Origin: ZC4RG30 sp963726085
GTDB lineage: Bacteria > Pseudomonadota > Gammaproteobacteria > Steroidobacterales > Steroidobacteraceae
Reading direction: 5' to 3'
Assembly (NCBI GenBank): GCA_963726085.1
Contig: CAVSAR010000002.1
Coordinates: forward strand, 496,001 to 560,000
Length of the DNA stretch: 64,000 nucleotides
Below, piece after piece: positions 32,646 through 42,329 of this stretch. Position 1 is the first letter of the stretch, and each line of letters begins with the position of its first letter. A program made the translations under genes and the position numbers. Under the pieces are notes generated by a model. It saw only the letters and a program-made list of their open reading frames with translations, was not told where the DNA came from and ran no database searches.

Positions 32646-33668
32646 ATGAGCAAGGGTTGGAAAGTTGCGGTGTTGGGGGCCACGGGCCTGGTTGGCGAAA
32701 CCATGATCACGGTGCTGGAAGAGCGGAAATTTCCCGTCAGCGAGCTGTTCCCGCTGGCCAGCAGTCGTTCGCTGGGCAAGTCGGTGAAATTGCAGGGCAA
32801 GAGCTATCCGGTGATCGACGTGGAGACCTTCGACTTCTCGCGCGCGGATATCGGGCTGTTTTCCGCAGGGGCGGAAGTGTCGGCCAAGTACGCGCCCATT
32901 GCCGGGGCCGCCGGTTGCGTGGTGATCGATAACACCTCGCAGTTTCGCTACCAGGACGACATTCCGCTGGTGGTGCCGGAGGTCAACCCGCACGCCATTG
33001 CGCAGTACCGCAACCACGGCATCATTGCCAATCCCAATTGTTCCACCATCCAGATGGTGGTGGCGCTCAAGCCCCTGCATGACGTTGCTGGGATCGCGCG
33101 CATCAACGTGGCCACCTACCAGTCAGTGTCCGGTGGCGGCAAGGAAGCCGTGGACGAACTGGCCACGCAGACGGCTGACCTGCTCAACGGCAAGAATGCG
33201 GTGGTCAAGGTCCTGCCCAAGCGCATCGCCTTTAACTGCATCCCGCAGATCGACAAGTTCCAGGACAACGGCTACACCAAGGAAGAAATGAAGATGTTCT
33301 GGGAAACCCAGAAGATCATGGAGGACAAGACCATCCTGGTGAACGCCACGGCGGTGCGGGTACCGGTATTTTTCGGGCATTCCGAGGCCGTGCACATCGA
33401 GACCCGCCGCAAGCTCACGGCGGCGGATGCGCGCAAACTGCTGCAAAAGGCCCCCGGCGTCACCGTCCTGGACGAGCGCAAACCGGGCGGATATCCCACG
33501 GCAGCTACCGAGGCAGCGAACCACGACACGGTTTATGTCGGACGGATCCGCGAGGATATATCGCATGAGCGAGGGCTCGATTTGTGGATCGTCTCTGACA
33601 ACGTGCGCAAGGGCGCCGCGACCAACAGCGTGCAAATCGCGGAAATATTGGTTCGCGAGTATTTGTAG
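32646..33668 (+). CDS. asd: Aspartate-semialdehyde dehydrogenase
   Basis: 340 residues. Asd reduces beta-aspartyl phosphate to aspartate semialdehyde for lysine/diaminopimelate, threonine and methionine. Motifs: KVAVLGATGLVGETMITVLE (NADP fold), active-site Cys in IANPNCSTIQMVVALKPLHD, SVSGGGKEAVDELATQT, and the substrate His in FGHSEAVHIETRRKL. GAGGAA lies 5-10 bp before the ATG. It sits in the aroC-asd-fimV-truA block. No oddities. Confidence 0.96.
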   Translation: MSKGWKVAVLGATGLVGETMITVLEERKFPVSELFPLASSRSLGKSVKLQGKSYPVIDVETFDFSRADIGLFSAGAEVSAKYAPIAGAAGCVVIDNTSQFRYQDDIPLVVPEVNPHAIAQYRNHGIIANPNCSTIQMVVALKPLHDVAGIARINVATYQSVSGGGKEAVDELATQTADLLNGKNAVVKVLPKRIAFNCIPQIDKFQDNGYTKEEMKMFWETQKIMEDKTILVNATAVRVPVFFGHSEAVHIETRRKLTAADARKLLQKAPGVTVLDERKPGGYPTAATEAANHDTVYVGRIREDISHERGLDLWIVSDNVRKGAATNSVQIAEILVREYL

Positions 33669-33773
33669 GTTAAGTTATATTGCTGGCAGGGCGTGCAAAG
33701 CGAGAAATCGAACCCAAGTGAATGTATTTGAACGGGATTCGATGCAAATGTCAGCGAGTCTCGGGGAGTCCTG

Positions 33774-36614
33774 ATGCGTCTTAGAGTTGCAAGCGTGGCA
33801 GTGTCGCTGCTGGCGGTAGTGCCCGGCCTTTCCTTTGCCCTGGGCCTGGGACCCATCCAGCTGAAGTCCGGCCTCAATGCGCCGCTGAATGCCGAAATCG
33901 AGCTGGTTGCCACCCCCGAAGAGCTGGCCTCCCTCAAGGCCCAGATCGCGTCGCGCGAGACCTTTAGCCGCTACGGCCTTGATTATCCATCGTTTTTGAC
34001 GGGAATCCAGGTCAAGGTCATACGCGCAGTCGATGGCCGGGACATCATTTCGCTGACTTCCACCGCGCCCATGGTGGAGCCCTTTGCCACCATCCTGGTG
34101 GACGCAACGTGGGCCCGCGGCCGCAACCTGCGCGAATACACGGTCCTGTTCGATCCACCGGTGTTTGCCCCGGAAGCTACGCGCGAGGCACCCGTGGCCG
34201 CGCCCGTGACCGGTGCCGGCGAACGCAGTGGCGTGGTGACCCGCCCGGTCGATGCGGCGCCCGCGCCTGCTGCACCACCTGCTGCACCACCTGCAGCCCC
34301 CGCGCCAACGGCCGTGGCCAGCCCGGATGGCAGCTACGAGGTGCGCAAGGGCGATTCACTGTCGGGAATTACCCGCCGGCTGTATGGCCAGGCAAACGCC
34401 AATGGTGCCGGTGACCGCGCCATGATTGCCGTGTACCGCGCAAACCCGGGTGCCTTTGCCGGCAATATTAATGAGCTGCATGCAGGCGCCGTGCTGCGCC
34501 TGCCCGATGCCGCTGCCGTGGCGGCGGTGGATCCCGGCGAGGCGGCCACGGAAGTGCGCAAGCAGTCGGCCGCCTGGAGTGCAGGGCGCACCCCTGCTGC
34601 TGAAGGGGCAGGCGACCAGCGTTTGCGACTGGTGCCGCCGGCTGCCCCGGGCACCGGGTCCGGTGGCGCCGGCAATGCCGAGAGCCAGGCCCTCAAGGAT
34701 CGTGTCTCGCGGCTCGAGGCCGATCTGGCCGAATCGCGTCGCTTGCTGGAATTGCGCAATGCCGAGCTGGCGCGCCTGCAGGGCGCAGCCGCACCGGGCA
34801 AGGTGCCCGCCACTCCGGTCCCCGCACCTGCTGCCCCAAAACCTGTGCCTGCTGCGCCGCCTGCAGCGGCTACACCACCGCCCCCTGCGACCAGTGAGCC
34901 CATTGCCGAGCCGCCGGCGCCTCCTGCACCGGCCCCTGTGGCCAAGCCCAAGCCGGTGGTGCCGGCTGTGGCTGTCAAGCCGGAGGGCCCGTCCCTCATC
35001 GACCGGCTCAAGGCACTGTGGATCATCCCGGTGGGCCTGCTGGTGATTGCCCTCGTGTTGCTGGGGCTGCGCATGGTGCGCCGTCGCAGTTCGAACTCCT
35101 TTGAATCGACCTTCGGTTCCTTTGGTTCCCCGGCCAGCCCCGCGCGGGATCTGTCGTCAGACACATTCCCGATGCGCAAGCCCGTGGGTGCCGAGGATGA
35201 CCGCAACATCGTGGTGGAGGAATCCGGCACACGCGAGCGACCGGCGATGGCCAACGAACTGGCCCGCACGGTTGATTTTGACGAATCCGAACATTCGATG
35301 ACCGGCAGCGGGATGGACGCCGGCTCGGCCCTGGACCAGGGCGACCCGCTGGCCGAAGCCGATTTCCACATGGCCTACGGCCTCTACGACCAGGCAGCGG
35401 ACCTGGTGCGACTGGCCCTGCAGCGCGAGCCGTCACGCCGTGACCTCAAGCTCAAACTGCTTGAGGTGTTCTTCGTCTGGGGCAACAAGGACCAGTTCCT
35501 GCAGTCCGCACGCGACCTGGCCAGTACCCGCGATGCCGCCGAGCCGGGCGAATGGGAAAAGATTCTCATCATGGGCAAGCAGCTTGCCCCCGAGGATCCG
35601 CTGTTCGGCGCGACCTATACCGGACCGGGGCCTTCCGTTGTCGACCTCAACCTGGAAGGCGGCCAGAACCACATCGATTTCGACCTGCACGGCGAGCCGT
35701 CCGTGGAGTTCCTGCCCGAAGGCAGCATGGATCTGGACCTGGGCGCCAACGCGCGTGATCAGGACCTGGAAGGCACCGCGCGACTGGATTTCTCGCTGGA
35801 TGATCCGGCCCGTGGTGGCGACTCGCTGGCGCCCACGGCCACGACGCGCCAGATGGCCCAGCCCGGATTTGGTGAGTCCTCCACGCAGCGGCTCAACGCG
35901 CCGGAAGGACAGGAAGGTCCGACCGTCGAGCAGCCGCAACTGCACGATGGCGGCACGCTGCGCCAGAAACTCGATGCGCAGCACCAGTTCATCGGCAACG
36001 ACCAGACCGCAGAGCTGGCGCTGGATGACCTGGGACTGGATCTGGGCCGGCTGGACACTACCCGCACAACGCTGCTGGATGATTCGCGGCTGACGCGCGA
36101 GCTGGCATCCCCGGATTCCCCCACGCTGGTTGCCGGGCTGGACGACACCTCGCGGCGCATGATCGCCGCTGCGCAGGAAGGCCAGCAGCCCACCGAGTTG
36201 CTGCCGCTGGGCGAGGGCACCGACGAGGTGGCGCGGACCTCCAGGGTGCCGTCGCTGGATTTCGAGCTCAACTATGACGTCGACGGCTCGGCGGCCACTG
36301 GCAAGCACACCAGGGTGGGCGACACGGACTTCCGCCTGGACAGCGATACGGCAACGTCAAAGACCATCCCCGAAGTCGAGCGCACCCAGACGCAGCGCAT
36401 GCAAGCGGCACGGGCCAGCGAAGTCGATGCATTGTCGGCGGACCTGGAGCCGGTGACCATGAGCGAGGTGGGCACCAAGCTGGATCTGGCCCGCGCCTAC
36501 ATGGACATGGGTGATCCGGATGGCGCGCGCAGCATCCTCAACGAGGTGTTGCAGGAAGGTTCCGTCACGCAGAAGCAGGAAGCGCAGCGGCTGATCGATT
36601 CGATACCAGGCTGA
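33774..36614 (+). CDS. fimV: FimV-like peptidoglycan-binding inner-membrane hub protein
   Basis: 946 residues. Signal peptide VAVSLLAVVPGLSFALGLG, then the FimV N-terminal domain (LKSGLNAPLNAEIELVATPE). An Ala/Pro linker precedes a LysM motif at about residue 186 (SYEVRKGDSLSGITRRLYG). A short coiled coil (DRVSRLEADLAESRRLLELR), a second Ala/Pro linker, a transmembrane helix at about 415-435 (LWIIPVGLLVIALVLLGL) and a long acidic cytoplasmic part follow. A TPR-like segment is at about 530-570, and the conserved FimV C-terminus (EVGTKLDLARAYMDMGDPDG) is at about 895. FimV organises the cell pole for type IV pili, fitting the FimX-like gene 10 kb away. Position between asd and truA is conserved. 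Confidence 0.92.
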   Translation: MRLRVASVAVSLLAVVPGLSFALGLGPIQLKSGLNAPLNAEIELVATPEELASLKAQIASRETFSRYGLDYPSFLTGIQVKVIRAVDGRDIISLTSTAPMVEPFATILVDATWARGRNLREYTVLFDPPVFAPEATREAPVAAPVTGAGERSGVVTRPVDAAPAPAAPPAAPPAAPAPTAVASPDGSYEVRKGDSLSGITRRLYGQANANGAGDRAMIAVYRANPGAFAGNINELHAGAVLRLPDAAAVAAVDPGEAATEVRKQSAAWSAGRTPAAEGAGDQRLRLVPPAAPGTGSGGAGNAESQALKDRVSRLEADLAESRRLLELRNAELARLQGAAAPGKVPATPVPAPAAPKPVPAAPPAAATPPPPATSEPIAEPPAPPAPAPVAKPKPVVPAVAVKPEGPSLIDRLKALWIIPVGLLVIALVLLGLRMVRRRSSNSFESTFGSFGSPASPARDLSSDTFPMRKPVGAEDDRNIVVEESGTRERPAMANELARTVDFDESEHSMTGSGMDAGSALDQGDPLAEADFHMAYGLYDQAADLVRLALQREPSRRDLKLKLLEVFFVWGNKDQFLQSARDLASTRDAAEPGEWEKILIMGKQLAPEDPLFGATYTGPGPSVVDLNLEGGQNHIDFDLHGEPSVEFLPEGSMDLDLGANARDQDLEGTARLDFSLDDPARGGDSLAPTATTRQMAQPGFGESSTQRLNAPEGQEGPTVEQPQLHDGGTLRQKLDAQHQFIGNDQTAELALDDLGLDLGRLDTTRTTLLDDSRLTRELASPDSPTLVAGLDDTSRRMIAAAQEGQQPTELLPLGEGTDEVARTSRVPSLDFELNYDVDGSAATGKHTRVGDTDFRLDSDTATSKTIPEVERTQTQRMQAARASEVDALSADLEPVTMSEVGTKLDLARAYMDMGDPDGARSILNEVLQEGSVTQKQEAQRLIDSIPG

Positions 36615-36644
36615 CCCCCGGTCAGTCTGCCGTAACGGGGGTCC

Positions 36645-37454
36645 ATGACGCGCTTTGCCGTCGGTGTTGAATACGACGGAGGTGCCTTTTCCGGGTGGCA
36701 GCAGCAGGTCGGCCTCAGTACCGTGCAGTCGGCACTGGAAGGCGCGCTGGCACAACTGCTGGACCATCCCACCGCTGTCACGGGTGCCGGCCGCACCGAT
36801 GCCGGGGTGCATGCGCGCTGCCAGGTCGTGCATTTCGACACCGCGGCCCAGCGCAGCGAGCGCGCGCTGGTACTGGGTACCAACACCAGCCTGCCCACTG
36901 CCATTGCCATTCGCTGGGCACGGGCTGTGCCCGAGCACTTTCACGCGCGTTACTCGGCGCAGGCGCGCACCTATCGATACTGCATTCTCAACCGCACCGC
37001 GCGTCCGGGCCTGGTCGCAGGGCGGGCCGCCTTTGTATATCGACCACTGCAGGTCGAGCCCATGGCCCAAGCCGGACAGCTGCTGCTGGGAACCCACGAC
37101 TTCAGTGCCTTTCGCGCGGCCGAGTGCCAGGCCAAATCCCCGGTGCGCAACCTGTCGCAGTTGCGGGTGCAGCGCTGCGGCGATTTCGTGCTGCTGGAGG
37201 TCACGGCCAACGCATTCCTGCACCACATGGTGCGCAACATCGCCGGCCTGCTGATCCATGTGGGCACCGGCGAGGCTGCGCCGGCACTGGCACTGGAGGT
37301 GCTTGCGGGCCGCAACCGCAGCCTGGCACCGGCCACGGCGCCTGCGGCCGGCCTGTACCTGTGGCGGGTGCACTACCCGGCAGTGTTCGGCTTGCCTGAC
37401 GATTCCGATATCATGCCCACTGCCGCGGGCTGCCCGGCGGACCTGATGGTGTAG
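36645..37454 (+). CDS. truA: tRNA pseudouridine(38-40) synthase
   Basis: 269 residues. TruA isomerises U38-U40 in the anticodon arm. The N-terminus RFAVGVEYDGGAFSGWQQQ and the catalytic Asp in TGAGRTDAGVHARCQVVHF are canonical. Also visible are ARTYRYCILNRTARPGLVAG and FLHHMVRNIAGLLIHVGTGE. It is 30 bp after fimV and 2 bp before accD, in the widespread truA-accD-folC-dedD-cvpA-purF order. Confidence 0.96.
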   Translation: MTRFAVGVEYDGGAFSGWQQQVGLSTVQSALEGALAQLLDHPTAVTGAGRTDAGVHARCQVVHFDTAAQRSERALVLGTNTSLPTAIAIRWARAVPEHFHARYSAQARTYRYCILNRTARPGLVAGRAAFVYRPLQVEPMAQAGQLLLGTHDFSAFRAAECQAKSPVRNLSQLRVQRCGDFVLLEVTANAFLHHMVRNIAGLLIHVGTGEAAPALALEVLAGRNRSLAPATAPAAGLYLWRVHYPAVFGLPDDSDIMPTAAGCPADLMV

Positions 37455-37456
37455 GC

Positions 37457-38326
37457 ATGTCCTGGTTTGAAAAGATCGTCCCGTCGCGCATCAAGACCGA
37501 ACGGCGCGTGCGTTCCGTGCCCGAGGGGCTGTGGATCAAGTGCCCGGCCTGCGACGCGGTGCTGTATCGCGCGGAGCTGGAGCGCAACCTGCACGTGTGC
37601 CCCAAGTGCAGCCACCACATGCGCATCAAGGCGCGCGAGCGCCTGACGCGCTTCCTCGACCCGGGCACCGGCATGGAGATCGGCGCCACGGTGACCCCCG
37701 AGGATCCGCTGCGGTTCAAGGACAGCAAGCGCTACAAGGATCGACTGGCGGCGGCCCAGAAAAGCACCGGCGAGAAGGATGCGCTGATTGTGCTGGCCGG
37801 CAAGTTGCACGATGAGCCCATCGTGGCCTGCGCATTTGAATTCTCGTTCCTGGGCGGTTCGATGGGTTCGGTGGTGGGCGAGCGCTTCTATCGCGCCGCC
37901 CAGCGCTGCATCGCCGACCGCTCGCCACTGGTGTGCTTCTCGGCCTCCGGCGGCGCGCGCATGCAGGAAGCCATCCTGTCGCTGTTCCAGCTGGCCAAGA
38001 CCAGCTCGGCGCTGGCCCAGATGGCCCGGGAGCACTTGCCCTATATTTCTGTGCTGACCGATCCGACCACCGGCGGTGTGTCGGCCAGCCTGGCGATGCT
38101 GGGCGACGTCAACATCGCTGAACCGCGGGCACTGATCGGATTCGCCGGGCCGCGGGTGATTGCGCAGACGGTGCGCGAGACGTTGCCTGAAGGGTTCCAG
38201 CGCAGTGAGTTCCTGCTGGAGAAGGGCGCGCTGGACATGATCATGGACCGCCGCGACCAGCGCGACCAGATCGCACGCCTGCTGCGGCTGCTGATGAAGC
38301 AGCCGGTGCTGGTTGCTGCCAGCTGA
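37457..38326 (+). CDS. accD: Acetyl-CoA carboxylase carboxyltransferase subunit beta
   Basis: 289 residues. AccD with AccA transfers CO2 from biotin to acetyl-CoA, giving malonyl-CoA. The N-terminal zinc ribbon is visible as IKCPACDAVLYRAELERN and VCPKCSHHMRIKA, two CxxC pairs. The crotonase-like core has FEFSFLGGSMGSVVGERF and SASGGARMQEAILSLFQLAK, and TDPTTGGVSASLAMLGDVN. It is essential for fatty acid synthesis and linked here to folC. Confidence 0.96.
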   Translation: MSWFEKIVPSRIKTERRVRSVPEGLWIKCPACDAVLYRAELERNLHVCPKCSHHMRIKARERLTRFLDPGTGMEIGATVTPEDPLRFKDSKRYKDRLAAAQKSTGEKDALIVLAGKLHDEPIVACAFEFSFLGGSMGSVVGERFYRAAQRCIADRSPLVCFSASGGARMQEAILSLFQLAKTSSALAQMAREHLPYISVLTDPTTGGVSASLAMLGDVNIAEPRALIGFAGPRVIAQTVRETLPEGFQRSEFLLEKGALDMIMDRRDQRDQIARLLRLLMKQPVLVAAS

Positions 38327-38345
38327 TACGGGTGCGGGTTCGCCC

Positions 38346-39617
38346 ATGACGCCGCGCAGCCTGGAGCAGTGGCTGCGAATGCAGGAAACCGTCCACGGGC
38401 CAGGCATCGACCTGGGCCTGGACCGCATTGGCGCCGTGGCCCAGCGCCTGCAGCTGCTGCCCCTCCCGTCGCGCGCGCTGATCGTGGCCGGCACCAATGG
38501 CAAGGGATCCACCGTGGCCTGTCTGGCCGGCATCCTGCGCGCCAGTGGCTACAAGGCCGGCGCATTCACCTCGCCGCACCTGCTGCGCTATAACGAACGC
38601 ATCCGGGTCGATGGGGCAGAGGCGTCTGACGCGCAACTGATACGCGCATTCGAGGCCATCGAGGCCGCCCGCGGCGACACCACGCTTACGTTTTTCGAGT
38701 ACAACGCGCTGGCGGCGTTGCTGGTGTTTCGCGCGCGCGCGGTGCAGTTCTCGATACTGGAGGTCGGGCTGGGCGGCCGCCTGGACGCGGTCAACATCGT
38801 TGACGCGCCAGCGGCCATTGTCTGCAGCATCGGCCTGGACCACGCCGACTGGCTGGGCACCGACATCGACGTGATCGGGCGCGAGAAGGCCGGCGTGTTT
38901 CGTGCCGGCAGCATTGCCGTCCTGGCCGATCCGCAGATGACGCCTGCGGTCTTGGCCGAGGCACGGCGCATTGGTGCCCGCCCCGTGCAGGCTGGCCAGG
39001 ACTATCACTACGCAATGCGCGATCCAGGTGCGCAGGGGCTGTGGGATTTTCAGATGCCCGGACTGCAGCTGGCTGGCCTGCCAATGCCGGCGTTGCCGGG
39101 TGCACGGCAAGTGGCAAACGCGGCCGCTGCGATCGCGGCACTGCACGCGATGGGCCTGCCGCGCGCACTTGAGGCACATGCCGTTGGCGCTGCGCTGCGT
39201 GCCATGCGCGCGCCGGGGCGGTTTCAGGTCGTGCCAGGACCTGTGGAATGGATACTGGACGTCGCGCACAACGAGCCAGCGGCGCGGGTACTGACGGACA
39301 ACCTCGCGGCCCGTCCCTGCAGTGGCCGGACGCTGGTCGTTGCCGGCATTCTGGGCGACAAGGACGTGGATGGCGTGGCCAGGGCATTGGCCGGCAGCGT
39401 TGATGCATGGGTTGTCTGCGGCATCGACGCGCCTCGTGGACTGACAGCGGCGCAGCTGGCGTCGCGGTCGCAAGTCTTCAGCAGCGCGCTGCAGGCAGGC
39501 AGCATCCCCGAAGGCATGCGCATGGCCGCGCAGCAGGCGCGTGCAGGGGATCGCATTGTCGTGTGCGGATCATTCCTGGCCGTCGCCCCGGCGCTGCAGG
39601 CCCTTGGTCTATACTGA
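38346..39617 (+). CDS. folC: Bifunctional folylpolyglutamate/dihydrofolate synthase
   Basis: 423 residues from ATG 38346 (TPRSLEQWLRMQETVHGPGI). FolC adds glutamate to dihydropteroate and folates. Mur-ligase-type motifs are VAGTNGKGSTVACLAGILRA (P-loop), FTSPHLLRYNERIRVDG, SILEVGLGGRLDAVNIVDAP, GREKAGVFRAGSIAVLADP and LDVAHNEPAARVLTDNLAA. The start follows accD by 19 bp; a longer frame from 38313 overlaps accD. Confidence 0.95.
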   Translation: MTPRSLEQWLRMQETVHGPGIDLGLDRIGAVAQRLQLLPLPSRALIVAGTNGKGSTVACLAGILRASGYKAGAFTSPHLLRYNERIRVDGAEASDAQLIRAFEAIEAARGDTTLTFFEYNALAALLVFRARAVQFSILEVGLGGRLDAVNIVDAPAAIVCSIGLDHADWLGTDIDVIGREKAGVFRAGSIAVLADPQMTPAVLAEARRIGARPVQAGQDYHYAMRDPGAQGLWDFQMPGLQLAGLPMPALPGARQVANAAAAIAALHAMGLPRALEAHAVGAALRAMRAPGRFQVVPGPVEWILDVAHNEPAARVLTDNLAARPCSGRTLVVAGILGDKDVDGVARALAGSVDAWVVCGIDAPRGLTAAQLASRSQVFSSALQAGSIPEGMRMAAQQARAGDRIVVCGSFLAVAPALQALGLY

Positions 39618-39621
39618 GTCC

Positions 39622-40218
39622 GTGGTTAGCACAGTCAAAGAACGTCTGACCGGCGCGCTCATCCTCATCGTCGCATTGGTGATCATCGTCCCGGAGTTGT
39701 TCTCCGGTCGGCCCGCGCAGCGGCCCCCCGGCGTTGCGCCCGACGCGCAATCCGCCGATGCCGGTCCACCACTGCGCAGTTACACCATGGACCTGGGGGC
39801 AGGGCAGGCACCGGCCAAGGTGCCCGAACCGGTTGCACCGGCAACGCAAGCAGTGCCGGCGCCTGCCAGTCCTGCGCCAGAGAATCCGGCTCCACCGGCG
39901 ACCAAGTCACCGGCGAGCACACCCGAGTCGGACAAGCCGCCAGCGGTCGCAGCAACACCCAAGCCCGCGACCAATCCGGTGGCGCCAGCGCATGGCTGGT
40001 GGGTGCAGCTGGGAAGTTTTGCCGCGCGCGCCAATGCGGACCGGCTTGTAGCATCGCTGGGATCCGCGGGGTATTCGGTAAGGGTTTCCCCGAGCACCAA
40101 GAATGGCAAGGAACTGTTTCGCGTTCTGGCAGGCCCGGCCGAGGACCGTGCTGCTGCGGTTGCCCTGCAGGCCCGTTTGAGTGCAGCAGGTCACAAGGGC
40201 ACGCTGGTGGCGCCTTGA
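39622..40218 (+). CDS. dedD: DedD-like SPOR-domain inner-membrane protein
   Basis: 198 residues from GTG 39622. The order is a short basic cytoplasmic start (VSTVKERLTG), one membrane helix (ALILIVALVIIVPELF), a Pro/Ala-rich periplasmic linker (about 60-130) and a C-terminal SPOR domain (WWVQLGSFAARANADRLVAS, YSVRVSPSTKNGKELFRVLA). SPOR binds glycan strands denuded of stem peptides at the septum, so the protein is a likely division factor. Position between folC and cvpA is that of dedD in E. coli. Confidence 0.88.
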   Translation: MVSTVKERLTGALILIVALVIIVPELFSGRPAQRPPGVAPDAQSADAGPPLRSYTMDLGAGQAPAKVPEPVAPATQAVPAPASPAPENPAPPATKSPASTPESDKPPAVAATPKPATNPVAPAHGWWVQLGSFAARANADRLVASLGSAGYSVRVSPSTKNGKELFRVLAGPAEDRAAAVALQARLSAAGHKGTLVAP

Positions 40219-40272
40219 GCCCACCTTGAAGCGTGTAGAATCGCGCGGCATCCGGTCTCGTCCTGAAGGTCA

Positions 40273-40770
40273 ATGGTTACACTGGACTACATAATCATCG
40301 GGATCGTCCTGATCTCTGCGATCTTCGGGCTTATGCGCGGCTTCCTTCTCACGGTCTGTTCGCTGGTTACGTGGGTGCTGGCCGTCTGGCTGTCATGGGA
40401 GCTGGCGCCCAGCCTGGTGCCGCACCTGGGCGGCAACCTGCGGGTGGAGCCCTACGGGCTGTGGGCCAGCCGCGCAATCTTCTTCCTTGCAATCCTGGTG
40501 GTCGGCGCCATTATCGGGGCGCTGGTCAAGCATTTTGCGCGCCTGTCCCTGTTCAGCGGCACCGACCGGTTCCTCGGGTTCCTGCTGGGCCTGGCACGCG
40601 GTATCGTGATACTGGGAGTGCTGGCCATCCTCGGCCAGTCGGTGCGCCTGGACCACGAGGGCTGGTGGCAGCACTCGCGGCTGGCGGCGCAGGTCGAGCC
40701 GGTGGCCAAGGCCCTGCGGGCGCTGGTCGGTGAACGTTTGTATGTCCTGAAACCCGGCGGCGACAACTGA
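40273..40770 (+). CDS. cvpA: CvpA family membrane protein
   Basis: 165 residues with four hydrophobic segments: YIIIGIVLISAIFGLMRGF, LVTWVLAVWLSWELA, AIFFLAILVVGAIIGALVK and GFLLGLARGIVILGVLAI. The pattern DYIIIGIVLISAIFGLMRGF at the N-terminus is typical of CvpA, known from colicin V export and envelope stress phenotypes; its biochemical role is unsettled. It sits 16 bp upstream of purF, as in E. coli. Confidence 0.93.
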   Translation: MVTLDYIIIGIVLISAIFGLMRGFLLTVCSLVTWVLAVWLSWELAPSLVPHLGGNLRVEPYGLWASRAIFFLAILVVGAIIGALVKHFARLSLFSGTDRFLGFLLGLARGIVILGVLAILGQSVRLDHEGWWQHSRLAAQVEPVAKALRALVGERLYVLKPGGDN

Positions 40771-40786
40771 TATTGGAGAAGGCTGG

Positions 40787-42283
40787 ATGTGCGGTATCGT
40801 CGGTATCGTCGGTCGAAGCATGGTCAACCAGCAGCTCTATGATGCCCTGACCGTACTGCAGCACCGCGGCCAGGATGCCGCCGGCATCATGACCGCCGAA
40901 GGTGGCGAACTGTTCGCCAGCAAGGGTCGCGGCCTGGTTCGCGACGTGTTTAGCCAGAAAGACATGGATTCGCTGCGCGGCAACGTCGGCATCGCGCACG
41001 TGCGCTATCCCACGGCCGGGGGCGACAACGAGTCCGAAGTGCAGCCGTTCTACGTCAACGCGCCGTACGGCATCTGCCTCGGGCACAACGGCAACCTCAC
41101 CAACGCGGCCGAGCTGTCGGCGGTGCTGGCGCGCGAGGATCGGCGCCACCTCAACACGCGATCTGACTCGGAAGTCCTGCTCAACGTGTTCGCCTCGGAA
41201 ATGCAGCGCGTGGGTACGCCGCGGGTCACCCCCGGGGACATCTTCGCGGCCGTCAATGCGGTGTATCGGCGCTGCCGCGGCGCCTATGCGGTGGTGGCGA
41301 TGATCATTGGCCATGGCGTGCTGGGATTTCGCGATCCCCACGGCATCCGGCCGCTGGTGCTGGGCCAGCGGCGCAGCGCCCGCGGCATGGAATACATGCT
41401 GGCCTCGGAGAGCGTTGCCCTGACCATGCTGTCGTTCGAGCTGGTGCGCGACGTGGCCCCCGGCGAGGCGGTATTCATCGACGAGCTGGGGCGGCTGCAC
41501 TCGCAGCAATGCGTGGCCACCGTCAAGCACACGCCGTGCATCTTCGAATACGTGTATTTCGCGCGACCCGACTCCATCATCGACAACATCTCCGTGTACC
41601 GCGCCCGCATGCGCATGGGCGAGCGCCTGGCCGACAAGCTCAGGCGCGAACACCCGGACCACGACATCGACGTGGTCATCCCGATTCCCGATACCAGCCG
41701 CACCTGTGCGTTGCAGCTGGCGCAGAAGCTGCGCATCAAGTATCGCGAGGGGTTCAACAAGAACCGCTACATCGGTCGCACCTTCATCATGCCGGGGCAG
41801 GAGCAACGCCTGCGCTCGGTGCGCCGCAAGCTAAGCGCCATTGACCTGGAATTCCGTGGCAAGAACGTACTGCTGGTGGACGACTCGATCGTGCGCGGTA
41901 CCACGTCGGCACAGATCATCGAGCTGGCGCGGGAAGCCGGCGCGCGCAAGGTTTACTTCGCCTCGGCCGCGCCGCCGGTGCGGTTCCCCTATGTGTACGG
42001 CATCGACATGCCGGCGGCCTCGGAACTGGTGGCCGCTGGGCGCGACGTGGACGAGGTGGCGCGCCAGATCGGTGCCGATTGGCTGGTGTACCAGGACCTC
42101 GAGGACCTGATCGGCGCCTGCCGGCATGACAACGCCACCATCAGCGAGTTCGACACCTCGTGCTTTTCGGGTGAATACGTTACGGGCGACGTCACGCCGG
42201 AATACCTGCATCGGCTCGAGCAGGAGCGCTCGGATGGTGCCAAGGCGCAGCGTCGCGACAGTCCACTCAAAGCGGTGAACTAA
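40787..42283 (+). CDS. purF: Amidophosphoribosyltransferase
   Basis: 498 residues. PurF makes phosphoribosylamine from PRPP and glutamine, the first step of purine synthesis. The N-terminal glutaminase domain has nucleophile Cys2 directly after Met (MCGIVGIVGRSMVNQQLYDA) and LQHRGQDAAGI. The PRTase domain has VVIPIPDTSRTCALQLAQKL and the PRPP loop VLLVDDSIVRGTTSAQIIEL. ATTGGAGAAGG lies upstream of the ATG as the ribosome site. No regulator site (PurR-like) was evident. Confidence 0.96.
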   Translation: MCGIVGIVGRSMVNQQLYDALTVLQHRGQDAAGIMTAEGGELFASKGRGLVRDVFSQKDMDSLRGNVGIAHVRYPTAGGDNESEVQPFYVNAPYGICLGHNGNLTNAAELSAVLAREDRRHLNTRSDSEVLLNVFASEMQRVGTPRVTPGDIFAAVNAVYRRCRGAYAVVAMIIGHGVLGFRDPHGIRPLVLGQRRSARGMEYMLASESVALTMLSFELVRDVAPGEAVFIDELGRLHSQQCVATVKHTPCIFEYVYFARPDSIIDNISVYRARMRMGERLADKLRREHPDHDIDVVIPIPDTSRTCALQLAQKLRIKYREGFNKNRYIGRTFIMPGQEQRLRSVRRKLSAIDLEFRGKNVLLVDDSIVRGTTSAQIIELAREAGARKVYFASAAPPVRFPYVYGIDMPAASELVAAGRDVDEVARQIGADWLVYQDLEDLIGACRHDNATISEFDTSCFSGEYVTGDVTPEYLHRLEQERSDGAKAQRRDSPLKAVN

Positions 42284-42329
42284 AAGTGCGTGCGCCCTGG
42301 GCTGCCCTGGGGTCATCCGGCGATTGACC